In this document: one piece after another, positions 11,135 through 20,980 of the stretch
Numbering within the stretch: position 1 is the first letter of the stretch
Layout: every line of letters begins with the position of its first letter
Origin: Selaginella moellendorffii
Lineage: Eukaryota; Streptophyta; Lycopodiopsida; Selaginellales; Selaginellaceae
Reading direction: 5' to 3'
NCBI RefSeq assembly: GCF_000143415.4
Contig: NW_003314338.1
Span: 382,202 to 446,201, forward strand
Length of the DNA stretch: 64,000 bases
Program-made: the position numbers and the translations under genes
Notes under the pieces: generated by a model
The model's input: only the letters and a program-made list of their open reading frames with translations
The model's database searches: none
What the model was told of the DNA's origin: nothing

Positions 11135-11402
11135 ATGGCAAAGATTCAGCTCTCAACCATAGTTTTGCAGCTTTTGTTCACCTCTCTTGTAGTTGCAATG
11201 GCACTTGCAATAGGTACTTTAAAATTCAAATCTCTAACCATAAGATTTGCTAATAAAATTTACAGGGGAGAACAACATTATCACTAGGAAACTCCTCCAA
11301 GGATGTGGGGATACTTTGGCACGATGCTCCAAAGACGGTGATTGTTGCCAAGGCCACTGTGCCTTCGCAGGCTCTGTGCTTGGCACCTGTCAGCCTATTT
11401 AA
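11135..11402 (+). CDS. Secreted knottin-type six-cysteine peptide, copy 3
   Basis: Two exons (11135-11213, 11266-11402) with a 52-base GT-AG intron give 71 residues. Residues 1-25 are a signal peptide (hydrophobic core VLQLLFTSLVVAMALA). A short propeptide-like stretch ending in TRKLL precedes the cysteine domain. That domain reads C-X6-C-X5-CC-X3-C-X8-C and ends in TCQPI, matching the inhibitor cystine knot signature. Without splicing the frame stops soon after the signal peptide, so the cysteine domain is seen only when the intron is removed. It differs from copy 1 at only a few mature positions (for example DGDCC against DRDCC), so both appear conserved as peptides. The plant members of this fold I know of are antimicrobial; target and activity here are unknown. 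Confidence 0.75.
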
Positions 11403-11452
11403 TTAGCCACTTAAATTACCTCATAAACATACTACCTAAGAGGAGTAATTCA

Positions 11453-11520
11453 TCCAATAAATCTATTTCCTTTGTGTGGCTTTATATACAAATATGGCTT
11501 TGTATTTCTTGGCAATGGCG
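11453..11520 (+). pseudogene. HSP20 5'-end relic
   Basis: A short remnant of the HSP20 5' UTR end and first codons (ATGGCTTTGTATTTCTTGGCAATGGCG, ATG at 11494, split by a small indel). It ends before any of the alpha-crystallin domain. It sits between knottin copy 3 and eIF3d, showing that HSP20 belonged to the duplicated block. Confidence 0.7.
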
Positions 11521-11976
11521 AAACCTCTCTCAAAGGATGACTTTTGAGAGAGAGGAGAGAGAGAATGGCAGCCGTGGAGCTATTTTTTCGCGGCTTTAGT
11601 TTTGCCCTGCTTTCCGCATCGAGAGAGAGTTTCCAGGAGATGGGAAACTTCATCACAGTAAGAGGCCTCAAAATTCATCCTGCGCTTAGTCTGGTGGCCT
11701 CTCAAGATCCAATCGAATTCTCACAAACAAAAACTCAAAGCTCGAGAAAGCATGCTGGTCTACTTGCAGCGCCATGTTGTGTCATTCCAAATTTCAAACA
11801 CCACCACTGTGAGATTTCTTCTCTAGTACCACGAATACATCCGCTCACGCTCCATCTGCGCTCTCCCAGACAGAGAGAGAAGAAAGAACACGACCAAATT
11901 TTCACCAGACCACAAAGTCTGGTGTATACGCAAGATTACAAACAGAAATTAGAAAAACAAGAACACACTCTCTCTC

Positions 11977-13620
11977 TTAAACATCAGCGTCCACATCCTT
12001 CTCTTCGCTTGGCTTGGCGTCGCCGCTCTCCTCCTCCGCCGGCGGCGGTGGAACCTGTTCTTCCTCGGGCAGCGGCTCCTCCACATAGTCATTCTCAAAC
12101 GCATCCGATGGAACCAGGTACAATCTCACCTGTGGCTTCTGCGGGTCCTTGACAAGAACATACTTACCTTCGGCCAGCTTCAAGCAAACATCCACGATCG
12201 ACTTGACAATCCCCCACATGTTGTTGGTGCTGAGATTGATCTGCGCTGCGAAATCCTTGGGCTTGTGCCCCTGGACGCTCAGCACCGTGTGGTTGTAGTG
12301 ATCGCGGGGATGGATCCTCGACACGTATCCCAGCTTCATCACGTCCGCGCTCGCCAGCAGCGCCTGCGCGGTCCACTTGGCGAGCTTGTTCGCGTTGTTC
12401 TTGAGCTCGGTCGCCAGCACCGCACCCCGCTGCGTCTCCAGCTTCTGCCTCCAGTCCACCCCCGAGAGCTTGGGATCGAACTCGTTGAGCGCGTTGAGCG
12501 TGAGGAAGACGCTGCCGTTCTTCGACTCCATGACGCTGTGGAGCTCGCAGCGCGCCACCAGGAACGTCTCGTCGTCCAGCTTCCAACGGCGGTACCTGTA
12601 CGCCACGCTCGCCGCCACCTCGCTGTCCCCGGCGAACGGGTTCTGCTCCTGGAACTGGACCTTGCCGCCGTCGCGGACGAGCACTTGCTGCGAAAAGTTC
12701 TGGTTGATGTACGCCGCCTCCACGCTGAGCGAGTGCGCCGAGTTGATGTCCTCCTTGGCCTCGGGCAGTGGCTCCTGGCAAGTCTCGTTCACGGACAGGA
12801 GATCCAGCTGCGAGTTGTCCCTCTTGTCGAAGAAGAGCTTGTTTCCAACGCGCTGGACGACGATGTCCCACGAGTAGACCGAGCGCGGAGCACACATGAG
12901 CGTGGAGAGGATGTTGTCCGTCGCAAACACCGTCGCCTTGTCCTCGCTGGCCAGGCGGCGGATCACCGGATCATCGCTCGTCGTCACCTTGAAGAAGTTC
13001 ATGTTCTTGAAGCGCTCAAGGCGGCGGTCGGTCTTGGGCGTGACGCGATCGTAGGCCTTGTCGTAGTACTCGAGCGCGCCGCACATCGCCAGGTCCTCGG
13101 GCTCGCCAACGTTGAAGTTGAGCTTGGAGAAAGTCGTGAAGGGGATCTGATCCAGCATCGTCCACTCGGGCTGGATGTCCACCGAGCTCCGGAACGCCGC
13201 CGCCTCCCGCCGCTGGGACGTCCGGTTCTGGTTGTACTGCTTGTCACGCCGCTGCTTCTCCTTCTCGGCCTCGCGCTTCTTGGCCTCGAGCTCCTCGTCC
13301 TTGCGCTGAGGCAGGAGGCGCTGGTTGGGCCGCCACTTGTTGTAGTTCCGCCGCGGCGGCGGCTTCCCATCCACGGGCTTGAATGTGTCCTCGTCGGCTT
13401 CATCGTAGACGAAATCAAAGACGCTCTCGCCCGCGCGCATACCTCGAGAGGGATAGGATCGGCTCCAATCGGCGGCGCGCCCCAGCTTCTCGTTCTTGGC
13501 GAAGGGCGCCAGGAGGAGCGGGCTCTGCGCCGCCGCCGCTGGCAGTGTCGATGACTCCGGCGGCCCCCATCCCTCCAGATTCTCCACCACGTCCGGGACC
13601 TTGAACCCCGCCCTCACCAT
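11977..13620 (-). CDS. EIF3D: Eukaryotic translation initiation factor 3 subunit D
   Basis: An intronless frame of 547 residues, the expected length for eIF3d. eIF3d is a subunit of the eIF3 complex on the 40S ribosome and, in animals, can bind the mRNA cap itself. The N-terminus has the conserved FKVPDVVENLEGWGPP motif (residues 6-21) and the phosphate-rich YPSRGMRAGESVFDFVYDE region. A basic KR/EK-rich linker (about 105-140) follows, then the conserved core beginning VDIQPEWTMLDQIPF. The core contains the cap-binding-type domain and the NNMWGIVKSIVD region near residue 470. The tail is acidic and proline-rich, ending EEKDVDADV. The start at 13620 gives the full N-terminal motif. A telo-box (AACCCTAAAA) lies about 25 bases upstream. 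Two decayed copies lie at 5.4 and 7.8-9.1 kb. Confidence 0.95.
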   Translation of the reverse strand: MVRAGFKVPDVVENLEGWGPPESSTLPAAAAQSPLLLAPFAKNEKLGRAADWSRSYPSRGMRAGESVFDFVYDEADEDTFKPVDGKPPPRRNYNKWRPNQRLLPQRKDEELEAKKREAEKEKQRRDKQYNQNRTSQRREAAAFRSSVDIQPEWTMLDQIPFTTFSKLNFNVGEPEDLAMCGALEYYDKAYDRVTPKTDRRLERFKNMNFFKVTTSDDPVIRRLASEDKATVFATDNILSTLMCAPRSVYSWDIVVQRVGNKLFFDKRDNSQLDLLSVNETCQEPLPEAKEDINSAHSLSVEAAYINQNFSQQVLVRDGGKVQFQEQNPFAGDSEVAASVAYRYRRWKLDDETFLVARCELHSVMESKNGSVFLTLNALNEFDPKLSGVDWRQKLETQRGAVLATELKNNANKLAKWTAQALLASADVMKLGYVSRIHPRDHYNHTVLSVQGHKPKDFAAQINLSTNNMWGIVKSIVDVCLKLAEGKYVLVKDPQKPQVRLYLVPSDAFENDYVEEPLPEEEQVPPPPAEEESGDAKPSEEKDVDADV

Positions 13621-13643
13621 CGCTCGCGCCGCCCTAATCCAAG

Positions 13644-13653
13644 AACCCTAAAA
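13644..13653. promoter_or_regulatory. Telo-box upstream of eIF3d
   Basis: AACCCTAAAA close to the start of eIF3d, with further CCCTAA elements at 13632 and 13667. Telo-boxes are known in plants upstream of translation-machinery genes. Confidence 0.5.
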
Positions 13654-13728
13654 TGCTACTAGAGCCCTAAAATGGTGAGCCTGGATATACTGAGAACATT
13701 CGTTGCGGGAATATGCTTGATTATGCTT

Positions 13729-14300
13729 TTAGGGCACAAAGAGCACGAGGAGGAGGGCGACAAGTGGAAGGAGTGGTGGAGACGGAGGCGGCGGCGAGGA
13801 GGAGAATTCCGGGGCGGTGGCGGTGATGTTCCGCGAGGGGGCGGTGGTGGTGGCGGTGATCGCGAGCTTGAGATTGGAGACGCAGTGGCCGGGGACGCCG
13901 CAGATGAAGTAGGCCTTTGGGGAGGCGATGGCGAAGGAGGAATTGGGCGGGATGGTGGCGATGGGATTGTTGATGTTGCAGCCATCGAAATCGCCCTGCG
14001 TGACCTGGAGGACCGAGTGGCGGGGCGGAGTGTAGATGAAAACTGGGCAAGAGGAAAAGATCACTCGAATTGGATCCAAGATTGCGGCAAATTCACGATG
14101 GATTCCCACTTACCCAGCGAGTCTTGCCCCATCACGAAGCTGTACTTGCTCGCCCACTGCGCGTAGTCGACGCCCAGATCCCAGTGACGATCGTCGCCCA
14201 CCAGGTACGCTCTCGCATTCGCGCGATCGCTGAGAAGCAGGGACGATGCGATCGCCAGCAGCCAGTAGCCCATGAATGATCGATCGATCGAAGAAAGCAT
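13729..14300 (-). CDS. Phytocyanin / early nodulin-like protein
   Basis: Two exons (14114-14300, 13729-14042) and a 71-base intron give 166 residues. The protein has a signal peptide ending near ANA (residues 20-29), a plastocyanin-like domain, a serine/threonine/proline-rich stretch (PPPPSPP) and a hydrophobic tail (LLPLVALLLVLF) typical of GPI-anchored cell-surface phytocyanins. Copper-site positions seen are His in PRHSV, Cys in YFICG and His in PGHC. The fourth ligand, normally Met or Gln five residues after that His, is Leu here, as in early nodulin-like proteins thought to have lost or altered copper binding. The disulphide cysteines (GDFDGCN and GHC) are present. Either ATG at 14300 or the next at 14273 could be used; the second gives the cleaner signal peptide. 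Confidence 0.88.
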
Positions 14301-14553
14301 TTTCCTTGGAGAAGCAAAGAGAGACGAATTGATTCGTTGGCGTGCCTTTGAATGAATGGAATCAACTCTTTCATAATTAATGAGAACTCTTGCGCCAAAA
14401 ACATTGAGGAACTTTCCCTTTTTCTTTACGATTTGATCGATCTCTGGATCTGTGCTACTACTCCTACTACTAGCTAGCTAGAGCTTTTGTACACGCCAGG
14501 GAAGCTAGCATAGCCATATAAACAGTAAGTGTTTATACACATACCTCTCTCCT

Positions 14554-16497
14554 TTAAAACTCCACACTACTGCTGAGTTGCAGAGAGAACGAAGCTCGTC
14601 GCAGATTCTCGAGCGGGGTCTCGACTTGCAAAACTAGGCCAGAACTTCCGGTGTGTTCACCGTTTCTCTTCGATCGGCCCACCTGTGGTAGTAGCAAGCG
14701 AACTGCGATTAAGATCACTGAGAAACGAGGAGGAAAACCCACCGAGATGGATGCAAATGCCGATGGCTCCAGCGTGGGCGAGCAGCCACAAGCAACGCTG
14801 AGTTTTTCCTTTGGTGAGTGTACAACCTCGGCCCTCCAGCCGGCGTTTCGTCCACCGAAAGTTGGAGTGACACTGCCAAACATCAAGTCATGGAGAGGAA
14901 AACTCGAAAAAGCTATAGTACCTGAGCTGTACAGTGGGTCTCAGCATTAATCCCGACCTCTGCCACGCTAGAGGCTGAGTAACTCCAACAGACACTGATT
15001 TTTCTGGCAAGTGGAGGGACGGGCAGATTCTCGTCCCGCATTGATTCTGTGGAAGAAAAGAAAAACTGAGTTTGATCGAAATGATTGAAGATATATACCT
15101 TGATTGAGAAGCTGAGTTTGCTTTCTCCGGGATGCCGACCTTGTAATTGCAGCAGTCCACCGTAAACTGGAAGAAAAGCGCTCCCGGACACACCTTCGCC
15201 CGCTACGTACGTCATCTGACCATTTGGAAACTGCAAGTCCATGAAAGACTGCAAATTCGAAAGGGAATCAGTACACACCGAGTCAAGGAAAAAGAAAAGA
15301 AAAAACTTACGCATGCCAGAGGATTTAAACAGATCATTGACATGAGCAGCCATCTCCGATGCTTGGACCATATAGCCGGGCACAAGGAATGCAATCCATT
15401 CTGTCGTGAAAAACAAACACAGACTCAAGTTTCCATATAGAAAAAATTAGATTTTTTCTTGCCTCCACCTTACCTTTCGATCAAAGCCATACCACAGCAA
15501 GTGACGCTTGGACAAATGTATCGGTAACAGAAGCGTTGTGTCCCGGACAAACAGGATAGGCCCGATTTGCAAGAGGAACAAAGGAGACGAACCATTGCTC
15601 GAGGAAGCTCCTCCATGGGACGCCTCGGCCCTCCACAGGTCCCCCCTTGCGACGACCGAGCTCTCGATGTCCTGAGTCCTACTATCGTAAGTCGTAGTTA
15701 CAGTGATGCTACTCTGCTCGCCACCACACACGCACAAAAGAAAAGTCACGATGCGCAAGAAAAACAAAGAAGAAGAGACAAAGGCTATTTACCTGCTTGT
15801 GGAATTGATTCGATGACTTGGTGATGGCTGCCACTAGCTCCTCTCTAGAAGCCTCGTAAGAAGCTGGCGCCTCTGCAGTGACAACATGAGCTTCTCTCAG
15901 TCCTTCTTCCATCCTCCTTTGCCTTGCGCTAGTCGGACTTTGCCAGGAGTTCAGCATGACACCGGCATCGCTGCTACTGTCCTTCCACTCCATAGTTCCT
16001 CCGGCCAATCCATCCTCCGACCCACAATGAAGAGGAAGCGAATTCCCGGAACTCAATCCCGGCGGAGCTTTGTGGAACTGATTCACGACATGGCCGACGA
16101 AACCACCGACGCATGCCCCCAGATCCGCTCGAGCTTGTCCCAGCCTGTTCCCGAGCTCCAAAAACGCGGAGGAGATTTCCGGAGCTCTATGAGTAATGGG
16201 AAGAAGCGGCCCCTTGCCAGAGATTTGAGCTCGCTCTCTCTCGTTCTCACTTCTTTGTTCCTGCTGCTGCTGCTGCTCCATGAACGGCCATGGCAAATTC
16301 AATCGTATGCCCCAGCTTTGCGGCTCTTGCCGGCTCGCATCGTCGGCCTGTGGCACGCAAACCCCAGTGGAGGATCGAATGTGGCTCTGGAGCATGCATC
16401 CCAATCCCTGGGCCAGGGAATTAAATTTCTCGGCAATGAATCCCTGCCCGTGGCGCTGCATTTCCTCCCAGCTCTCCATGGAGATCGAGCGCTCCAT
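14554..16497 (-). CDS. Conserved plant protein of unnamed family, beta-rich C-terminus
   Basis: Seven exons (15793-16497, 15474-15713, 15311-15400, 15099-15248, 14922-15046, 14743-14872, 14554-14682) keep phase throughout and give 522 residues. The N-terminal third includes a polyglutamine tract and the segment LELGNRLGQARADLGACV. The rest alternates short polar and hydrophobic stretches (ITVTTTYDSRTQDIESSV, SAFLPVYGGLLQLQG, LVLQVETP, ASFSLQLSSSVEF) and ends in Phe. Such alternation with a terminal aromatic residue suggests many beta strands, possibly an envelope barrel, but I do not recognise the family. The last 60-base intron is a multiple of three and keeps the frame open if retained, so it is the least certain junction. 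The gene is head-to-head with NOC3, with 187 bases between the start codons. Confidence 0.7.
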
Positions 16498-16634
16498 CCT
16501 GCGATCACCGCCACATGCCGACCGATGGACGCGCGAGCTACAATCTAGCGAGCGAGCGCCATGCCCATTTCCCTACCTTGCTAAAACCGACCCTAGACCT
16601 AAATTTCTTCTTTAACCCTTTATGGGGTTTTGTA

Positions 16635-16677
16635 AAACCCTAGTGATTGGTTTGGAAAGCCCTAGTGATTAGGGTTT
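16635..16677. promoter_or_regulatory. Telo-boxes in the shared NOC3 promoter
   Basis: AAACCCTA at 16635-16642 and its inverse TAGGGTTT at 16670-16677 lie in the 187-base gap between two divergent genes. The sequence CCCTAGTGATT is repeated twice. This looks like a bidirectional promoter with elements typical of ribosome-biogenesis genes. Confidence 0.55.
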
Positions 16678-16684
16678 GTTCCTG

Positions 16685-19600
16685 ATGCCGGCGAAGAGAA
16701 AGCGGCAGCGGGTAAGATTTCCAGAGCTCCGGTTTTCGATTTCCCTGCATCGCATTCTTCTTCTCAGGATGGCCCGGCGCCAGTGCCGCTGCTTCCGCCA
16801 GAGATTCACGACGACGACATTGAGATTTCTGACGAAGATGTGGAGTTTGTGACCAAGAACAAAGGCTATGCCGGGTTCCTGAGTGGATTGGACACCAAAG
16901 GCATCACGAAGTGAGTTTTGAGTACCCGGAATTTCGCAGAGTTTTAATTCTTTGTGTTCCAGGCAAGTGCTGGGATTAAAGCCGGATTGGAATGGAGACA
17001 ACCTCGAGAGATTCTACGAGAAGAAGGCAAAAGTTGCGGCAAACAAGGATTTTGACAATGCACTCACTGTTGATCCTGTGGATGCCTTGCCGATCAAAAA
17101 CCCGGATGGGACGCTTGAGTATCGCAGGGTCGAGAAAGCAAAAGCAGTGCCTAGTCCGGAGAAGAAGCAAGATGCAGACGAGAAAGAACAGCCGACCAAA
17201 ACGAAACAAAAGGGTCAAGACAAGAGTATCAAAGCAAAGAAAGAGTCAAAACCCAGAGCGAAGGGGGCAGAGGTCGAACCTGATGTAAAGAAGCCGGCCC
17301 TGCAACCAGAAGTTCTGGTATGTTTTGAGTTTCTCCTGCCGTTACTTTTTTCTAACGAATTTCACTATCAGGAGGAGCTGCAGGAGTTCGTTTCCGTCGA
17401 AGAGAAACGCGGCCATATGAAGGAAAAAATAGCTAACCTTTCGACTGAGCTACTTTCGTGTCCCGAAGATTCAACTGGATCTTTGAAGGAGCTAATAAGC
17501 ATTTGCTCGGACAAGGACGACACTGTCAAGCACTTCGCGATGCTGTCGCTCATGGCAATCTTTCGCGACATTCTTCCCGGGTACTTGAATAGCAAATAAT
17601 TTACGACATTTCATACCAACTCTAATTCGTTGCAGGATCTGTATAACAGTTATCGCATAAGACCGCCTACGGAGAAGGAGCTCGAGATGAAAGTGTCCAA
17701 GGAGGTCAAGCAAACAAGGGACTATGAAGCTACTCTACTCAAATGTTACCAGGTTGGTTTTATAGTTGTTCTTTCATTCACAGGCGCTGTTTGTCCAGGG
17801 GTACGTTCAAACACTCATAAGAGGGAGCTATACAGCGTCTGGTCGACATATAGCTTTGAAATGCATGTGTGGCCTTCTTGAAGCGGTTCCACATTTCAAC
17901 TTTGGAGATAATTTACTTCGAGCTGTCGTCCCATTTTTGGATGCAAGTGATCCTGCTGAGAGGTATGTGTTCAAGGAGTTTGCATATCCCCTGCCATTTT
18001 CTGCATACCTCCTGACGTTTCGTACAGGACTTTGGCATCCCTAGCATTGTGTTCTCTGTTTAAGAACGAGAGAAAACATGGCGGGGAAGCCACTGTGGAG
18101 GCTGTCCAGCTAATTGCTGACTATGTGAAAGAAAGCGATTGCAATGTTCAGCCCGACGTTTTACAGGCTAGTGTTTTTTGTTTCCATTTGCTCGGACTTT
18201 ACTTGAGCCTGTGTGTACTATAGGTTTTTCTGGCGCTAACTTTTGACGAAAACATTGTTAATAAGAATGAGAAGGCCCTACACAAGCCTAAATCAAAGTT
18301 CAAGCGCGAGGACAAAAAAGAGAAAAGAAATACTTCGGCTGATGATATTCGCAAAGAGGTAGCTTGTTGATGATTTTGCTCTCTTTTATGTTTTCATTTC
18401 GTAGGTGGAAGACGACTTTCGAGAAGCTTCAACATTGCCAGATGCCAAAGAACGAAGAAAGTTGCAAACTGCTACTTTGTCTGCGGTTTTCGAGACGTAC
18501 TTTCGAGTCTTGAAGGCAGCTGTGGCACCTAGTACTGCCACAGACAGCTCCAGTTCACTATGCAGCCATCCGCTGCTGGGAACTTGCCTTCAGGGCCTGC
18601 TGAAGTTCTCGCATCTCATAAGCGTCGACTTCCTTGGAGATTTGCTTGCGGTTCTTCGGAAGCTGGCCGAAGGAAAATCAAGTGTGGAAGAGAGGCTCCA
18701 GTGCTGTGTTGCTGCCTTCAGAATCATGAAAGCGAATTTGGACGCTCTTACCGTGGATTTGAAGGAGTTTTATGTTCACTTCTACGACGTTCTTCTCCAC
18801 CTGTATCCTGACAGGTAAAAATGACTCTTTTGTTTCTTTTTTATCATGGCTTGTTTGTGTGACAGGAATCTAGACAGTGAAAACAGTTTTGCTGAGGCTT
18901 TACAAGTTATTCTTTGTGAGAGTCGGCACCACGATTTGCAGAGAGTGGCTGCCTTTGTTAAAAGGCTTGCGGCTGTTTCCTTCCATTTTGGATCCAGCAC
19001 CGCCATGGCTGGTAAGCAGCATTTCTCACTGCAAAATACATTCATTTAACGAAGGTCTTCGAATTGCAGCATTGGTAACTATCAGGCATCTGCTTCTTCG
19101 CTACAAGAAATGCCGTAATCTTCTGGAAAACGACGGTGGTGGTGGAAATGCCATGGTGAGAACTTCGAGCTTCCTTTCCTTTTTTACAAACCTACGAGCT
19201 TCCAGGTTTTCCACCTGACCGAGCCTGATCCCGATCTAAGTGGAGCCCTGTCGTCCGTCCTGTGGGAGCTCGCGCTGCTTCAAAGCCACTACAATCCGGA
19301 AGTCGCCAAGCTATCCCAACAGATTGCCGGCACTCTAGCATCCGAGAACTTCTCCGTGGTCATGTCACCCAAGGACGCCACGGCCGCGTACTCGATACAA
19401 CAAGGCGGCTTTCGCCCGGCCGTGAAGCTCCCGCCCTCCAAGCTCGTGAAGAAGAGCTCATACAAATCGCGGCAAGCTCCAAGTTCGCTCCCGGATGCTG
19501 TAGAGGACAGCGAGAACGCTGTGGACTTTAGAGACTACTTTCGATTGCTGCGGGACATAACCGAGAACCAAGCGCTCAGGAAAGAGCTCGTCAAGAGCAA

Positions 19601-19712
19601 GACGATGGTGGAAATGTATGCGCGATATAAGAGTGAGAAACGCATCGCAGCAGCCGGGAAGAAATCGAAGACGAAGGGGCCAAGGAAGATCAACAAGAAG
19701 ATCAAAGCTTAG
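16685..19712 (+). CDS. NOC3: Nucleolar complex protein 3 (NOC3)
   Basis: Twelve exons give 812 residues: 16685-16711, 16768-16910, 16963-17317, 17372-17580, 17650-17752, 17784-17962, 18028-18166, 18224-18358, 18405-18814, 18866-19011, 19070-19155 and 19206-19712. NOC3 forms a complex with NOC2 that carries pre-60S ribosomes from nucleolus to nucleoplasm; in yeast it also takes part in replication licensing. Supporting segments are the acidic EISDEDVEFV (about residue 30), GYAGFLSGLDTK, a lysine-rich linker, ILPGYRIRPPTEKEL, GSYTASGRHIALKCMCGLL, QVFLALTFDENIVNKNEK and the lysine-rich tail. Exon 5 must start at 17650 (after ATAACAG): the more obvious acceptor 20 bases earlier breaks the conserved PGYRIR motif. 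The intron after exon 7 appears to begin with GC (AG/GCTAGT). Several introns are only 50-65 bases. Confidence 0.92.
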
Positions 19713-19821
19713 AACGAGGGAAGATCGATTTTTTCGAGTAAAATAAGAAGTGAATCAAAGTTTAGTATGCTTATAGAGTATAGAAAAGAAATTAGGGCAA
19801 AAGACGCGTTGCGAGGGGAGG

Positions 19822-19839
19822 GGCGATCGATCGATCGAT
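19822..19839. repeat. GATC tandem run
   Basis: GCGATCGATCGATCGATCTC just upstream of the CHMP1 start; another GATCGATCGA lies after its stop (20504). Short tandem GATC, possibly a simple repeat in the 5' UTR. Confidence 0.6.
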
Positions 19840-19857
19840 CTCGCGGGCGCGGCGAAG

Positions 19858-20475
19858 ATGAGCTCCAAGAGGTTAGTGGAACAGGTGATGGAGCTCAAGA
19901 TCACATCCAAGACGCTGGCGCGCCAGGCGCGCAAGTGCGAGAAGGAGGAGAGGGCCGAGAAGCTCAAGGTGAAGAAGGCGATCGAGAAGGGCAACATGGA
20001 CGGCGCCCGGATCTACGCCGAGAACGCCATCCGCAAGCGCTCGGAGCAGCTGAATTACCTGCGCCTCTCCTCGCGCCTCGACGCCGTGGTGGCGCGCCTC
20101 GACACCCAGGCCAAGATGATGACCATCAACAAATCCATGACCTCGATCGTCCGCGCGCTCGACACCGCGCTGGCCTCCAACAATCTCCAGAAGATCTCCG
20201 AGACCATGGATCAGTTCGAGCGGCAGTTCGTCAACATGGAGGTCCAGTCGGAGTTCGTGGAGACCGCCATGGCCGGGAGCACGTCGCTGTCGACGCCCGA
20301 GGATCAAGTGAACACTCTGATGCAGCAAGTGGCCGACGACTATGGATTGGAGGTGTCGGTGGGATTGCCCCAGGCCGCCTCCCACACCGTGCCGCCCATC
20401 AAGGAGGCGGCGATCGATCAGGCTGACGAGAGCGATCTTAGCCGCCGGCTCGCGGAGCTCAAGAGCCGGAGCTGA
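19858..20475 (+). CDS. CHMP1: ESCRT-III subunit CHMP1
   Basis: An intronless frame of 205 residues, the usual CHMP1 length. CHMP1 proteins assemble on endosome membranes late in ESCRT-III action. They recruit the ATPase SKD1/VPS4 and its partner LIP5, and are needed for sorting into multivesicular bodies (maize SAL1, Arabidopsis CHMP1A/B). Visible features are the basic N-terminal helix ([19 protein letters not shown]), the helix-2 segment [19 protein letters not shown], the acidic region around residues 165-190, and the C-terminal MIT-interacting helix [10 protein letters not shown] (about 193-202). The first ATG follows a GATC-rich leader. It is tandem with NOC3, 145 bases downstream in the same direction, without evidence of a shared transcript. 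Confidence 0.95.
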   Translation: MSSKRLVEQVMELKITSKTLARQARKCEKEERAEKLKVKKAIEKGNMDGARIYAENAIRKRSEQLNYLRLSSRLDAVVARLDTQAKMMTINKSMTSIVRALDTALASNNLQKISETMDQFERQFVNMEVQSEFVETAMAGSTSLSTPEDQVNTLMQQVADDYGLEVSVGLPQAASHTVPPIKEAAIDQADESDLSRRLAELKSRS

Positions 20476-20980
20476 TCGATTCGCTCGGCCGGTGTGTGTG
20501 TCGATCGATCGAGCCGAGCGAGCGAGCGGGCGGTCTGTCGATCAATCGGTGCCGGGATGGATCGATTGGTGATTTTCGGGAAGAAAGTAACGGGAAGGAG
20601 AAGAATCATATGGCTTGTAAAGATTCCGTGTGGAATATGCTCTTTAATTTAACCAAGTTATTAAGTATGACTTTTAGGGTTTCCAGCTTTTAGGGTTGAA
20701 AGCCCTAATTCTGAATTTTGGGCGCCAAGTTAATGGCACCATAACAAATACATACGTTGCGTATTAATATACAGGGGAATGTAGGCCGCTTGATTTGTGG
20801 GGAAGTAAAAATGGCAAGTTACTTGACGCGATATTTACGTCGTCAACCGCAAATATCAGGTGGAAACACCTATAGGCGCCGCTCTTTTCTTTCATTCCTC
20901 CATTTCTCCAGCTCCTGCTGTGCGAGCAAAGCGATCCCTCTCTTTCCTTTGGCCTGTTCTTGGCTATCGATCCATCCCGG
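20476..20980. other. Intergenic sequence with telo-like motifs
   Basis: No gene recognised. TTTTAGGGTTT, TTTTAGGGTT and CCCTAA occur at 20675-20710, the sort of cluster seen near start sites of other genes here. They may belong to the former promoter of the WOX relic that follows. Confidence 0.4.

Noticed and set aside
12164-12895. 243-codon frame on the eIF3d strand in another phase (also 7982-8713)
   Set aside because: Arg/Gly/Gln-rich shadow of the real frame with no conserved motif.
12265-13554. 429-codon frame antisense to eIF3d (and a 361-codon one at 8083-9168)
   Set aside because: High-GC third positions of the eIF3d coding strand leave the opposite strand open. The protein is low-complexity (R, V, L, H) and copies appear simply because eIF3d is duplicated.
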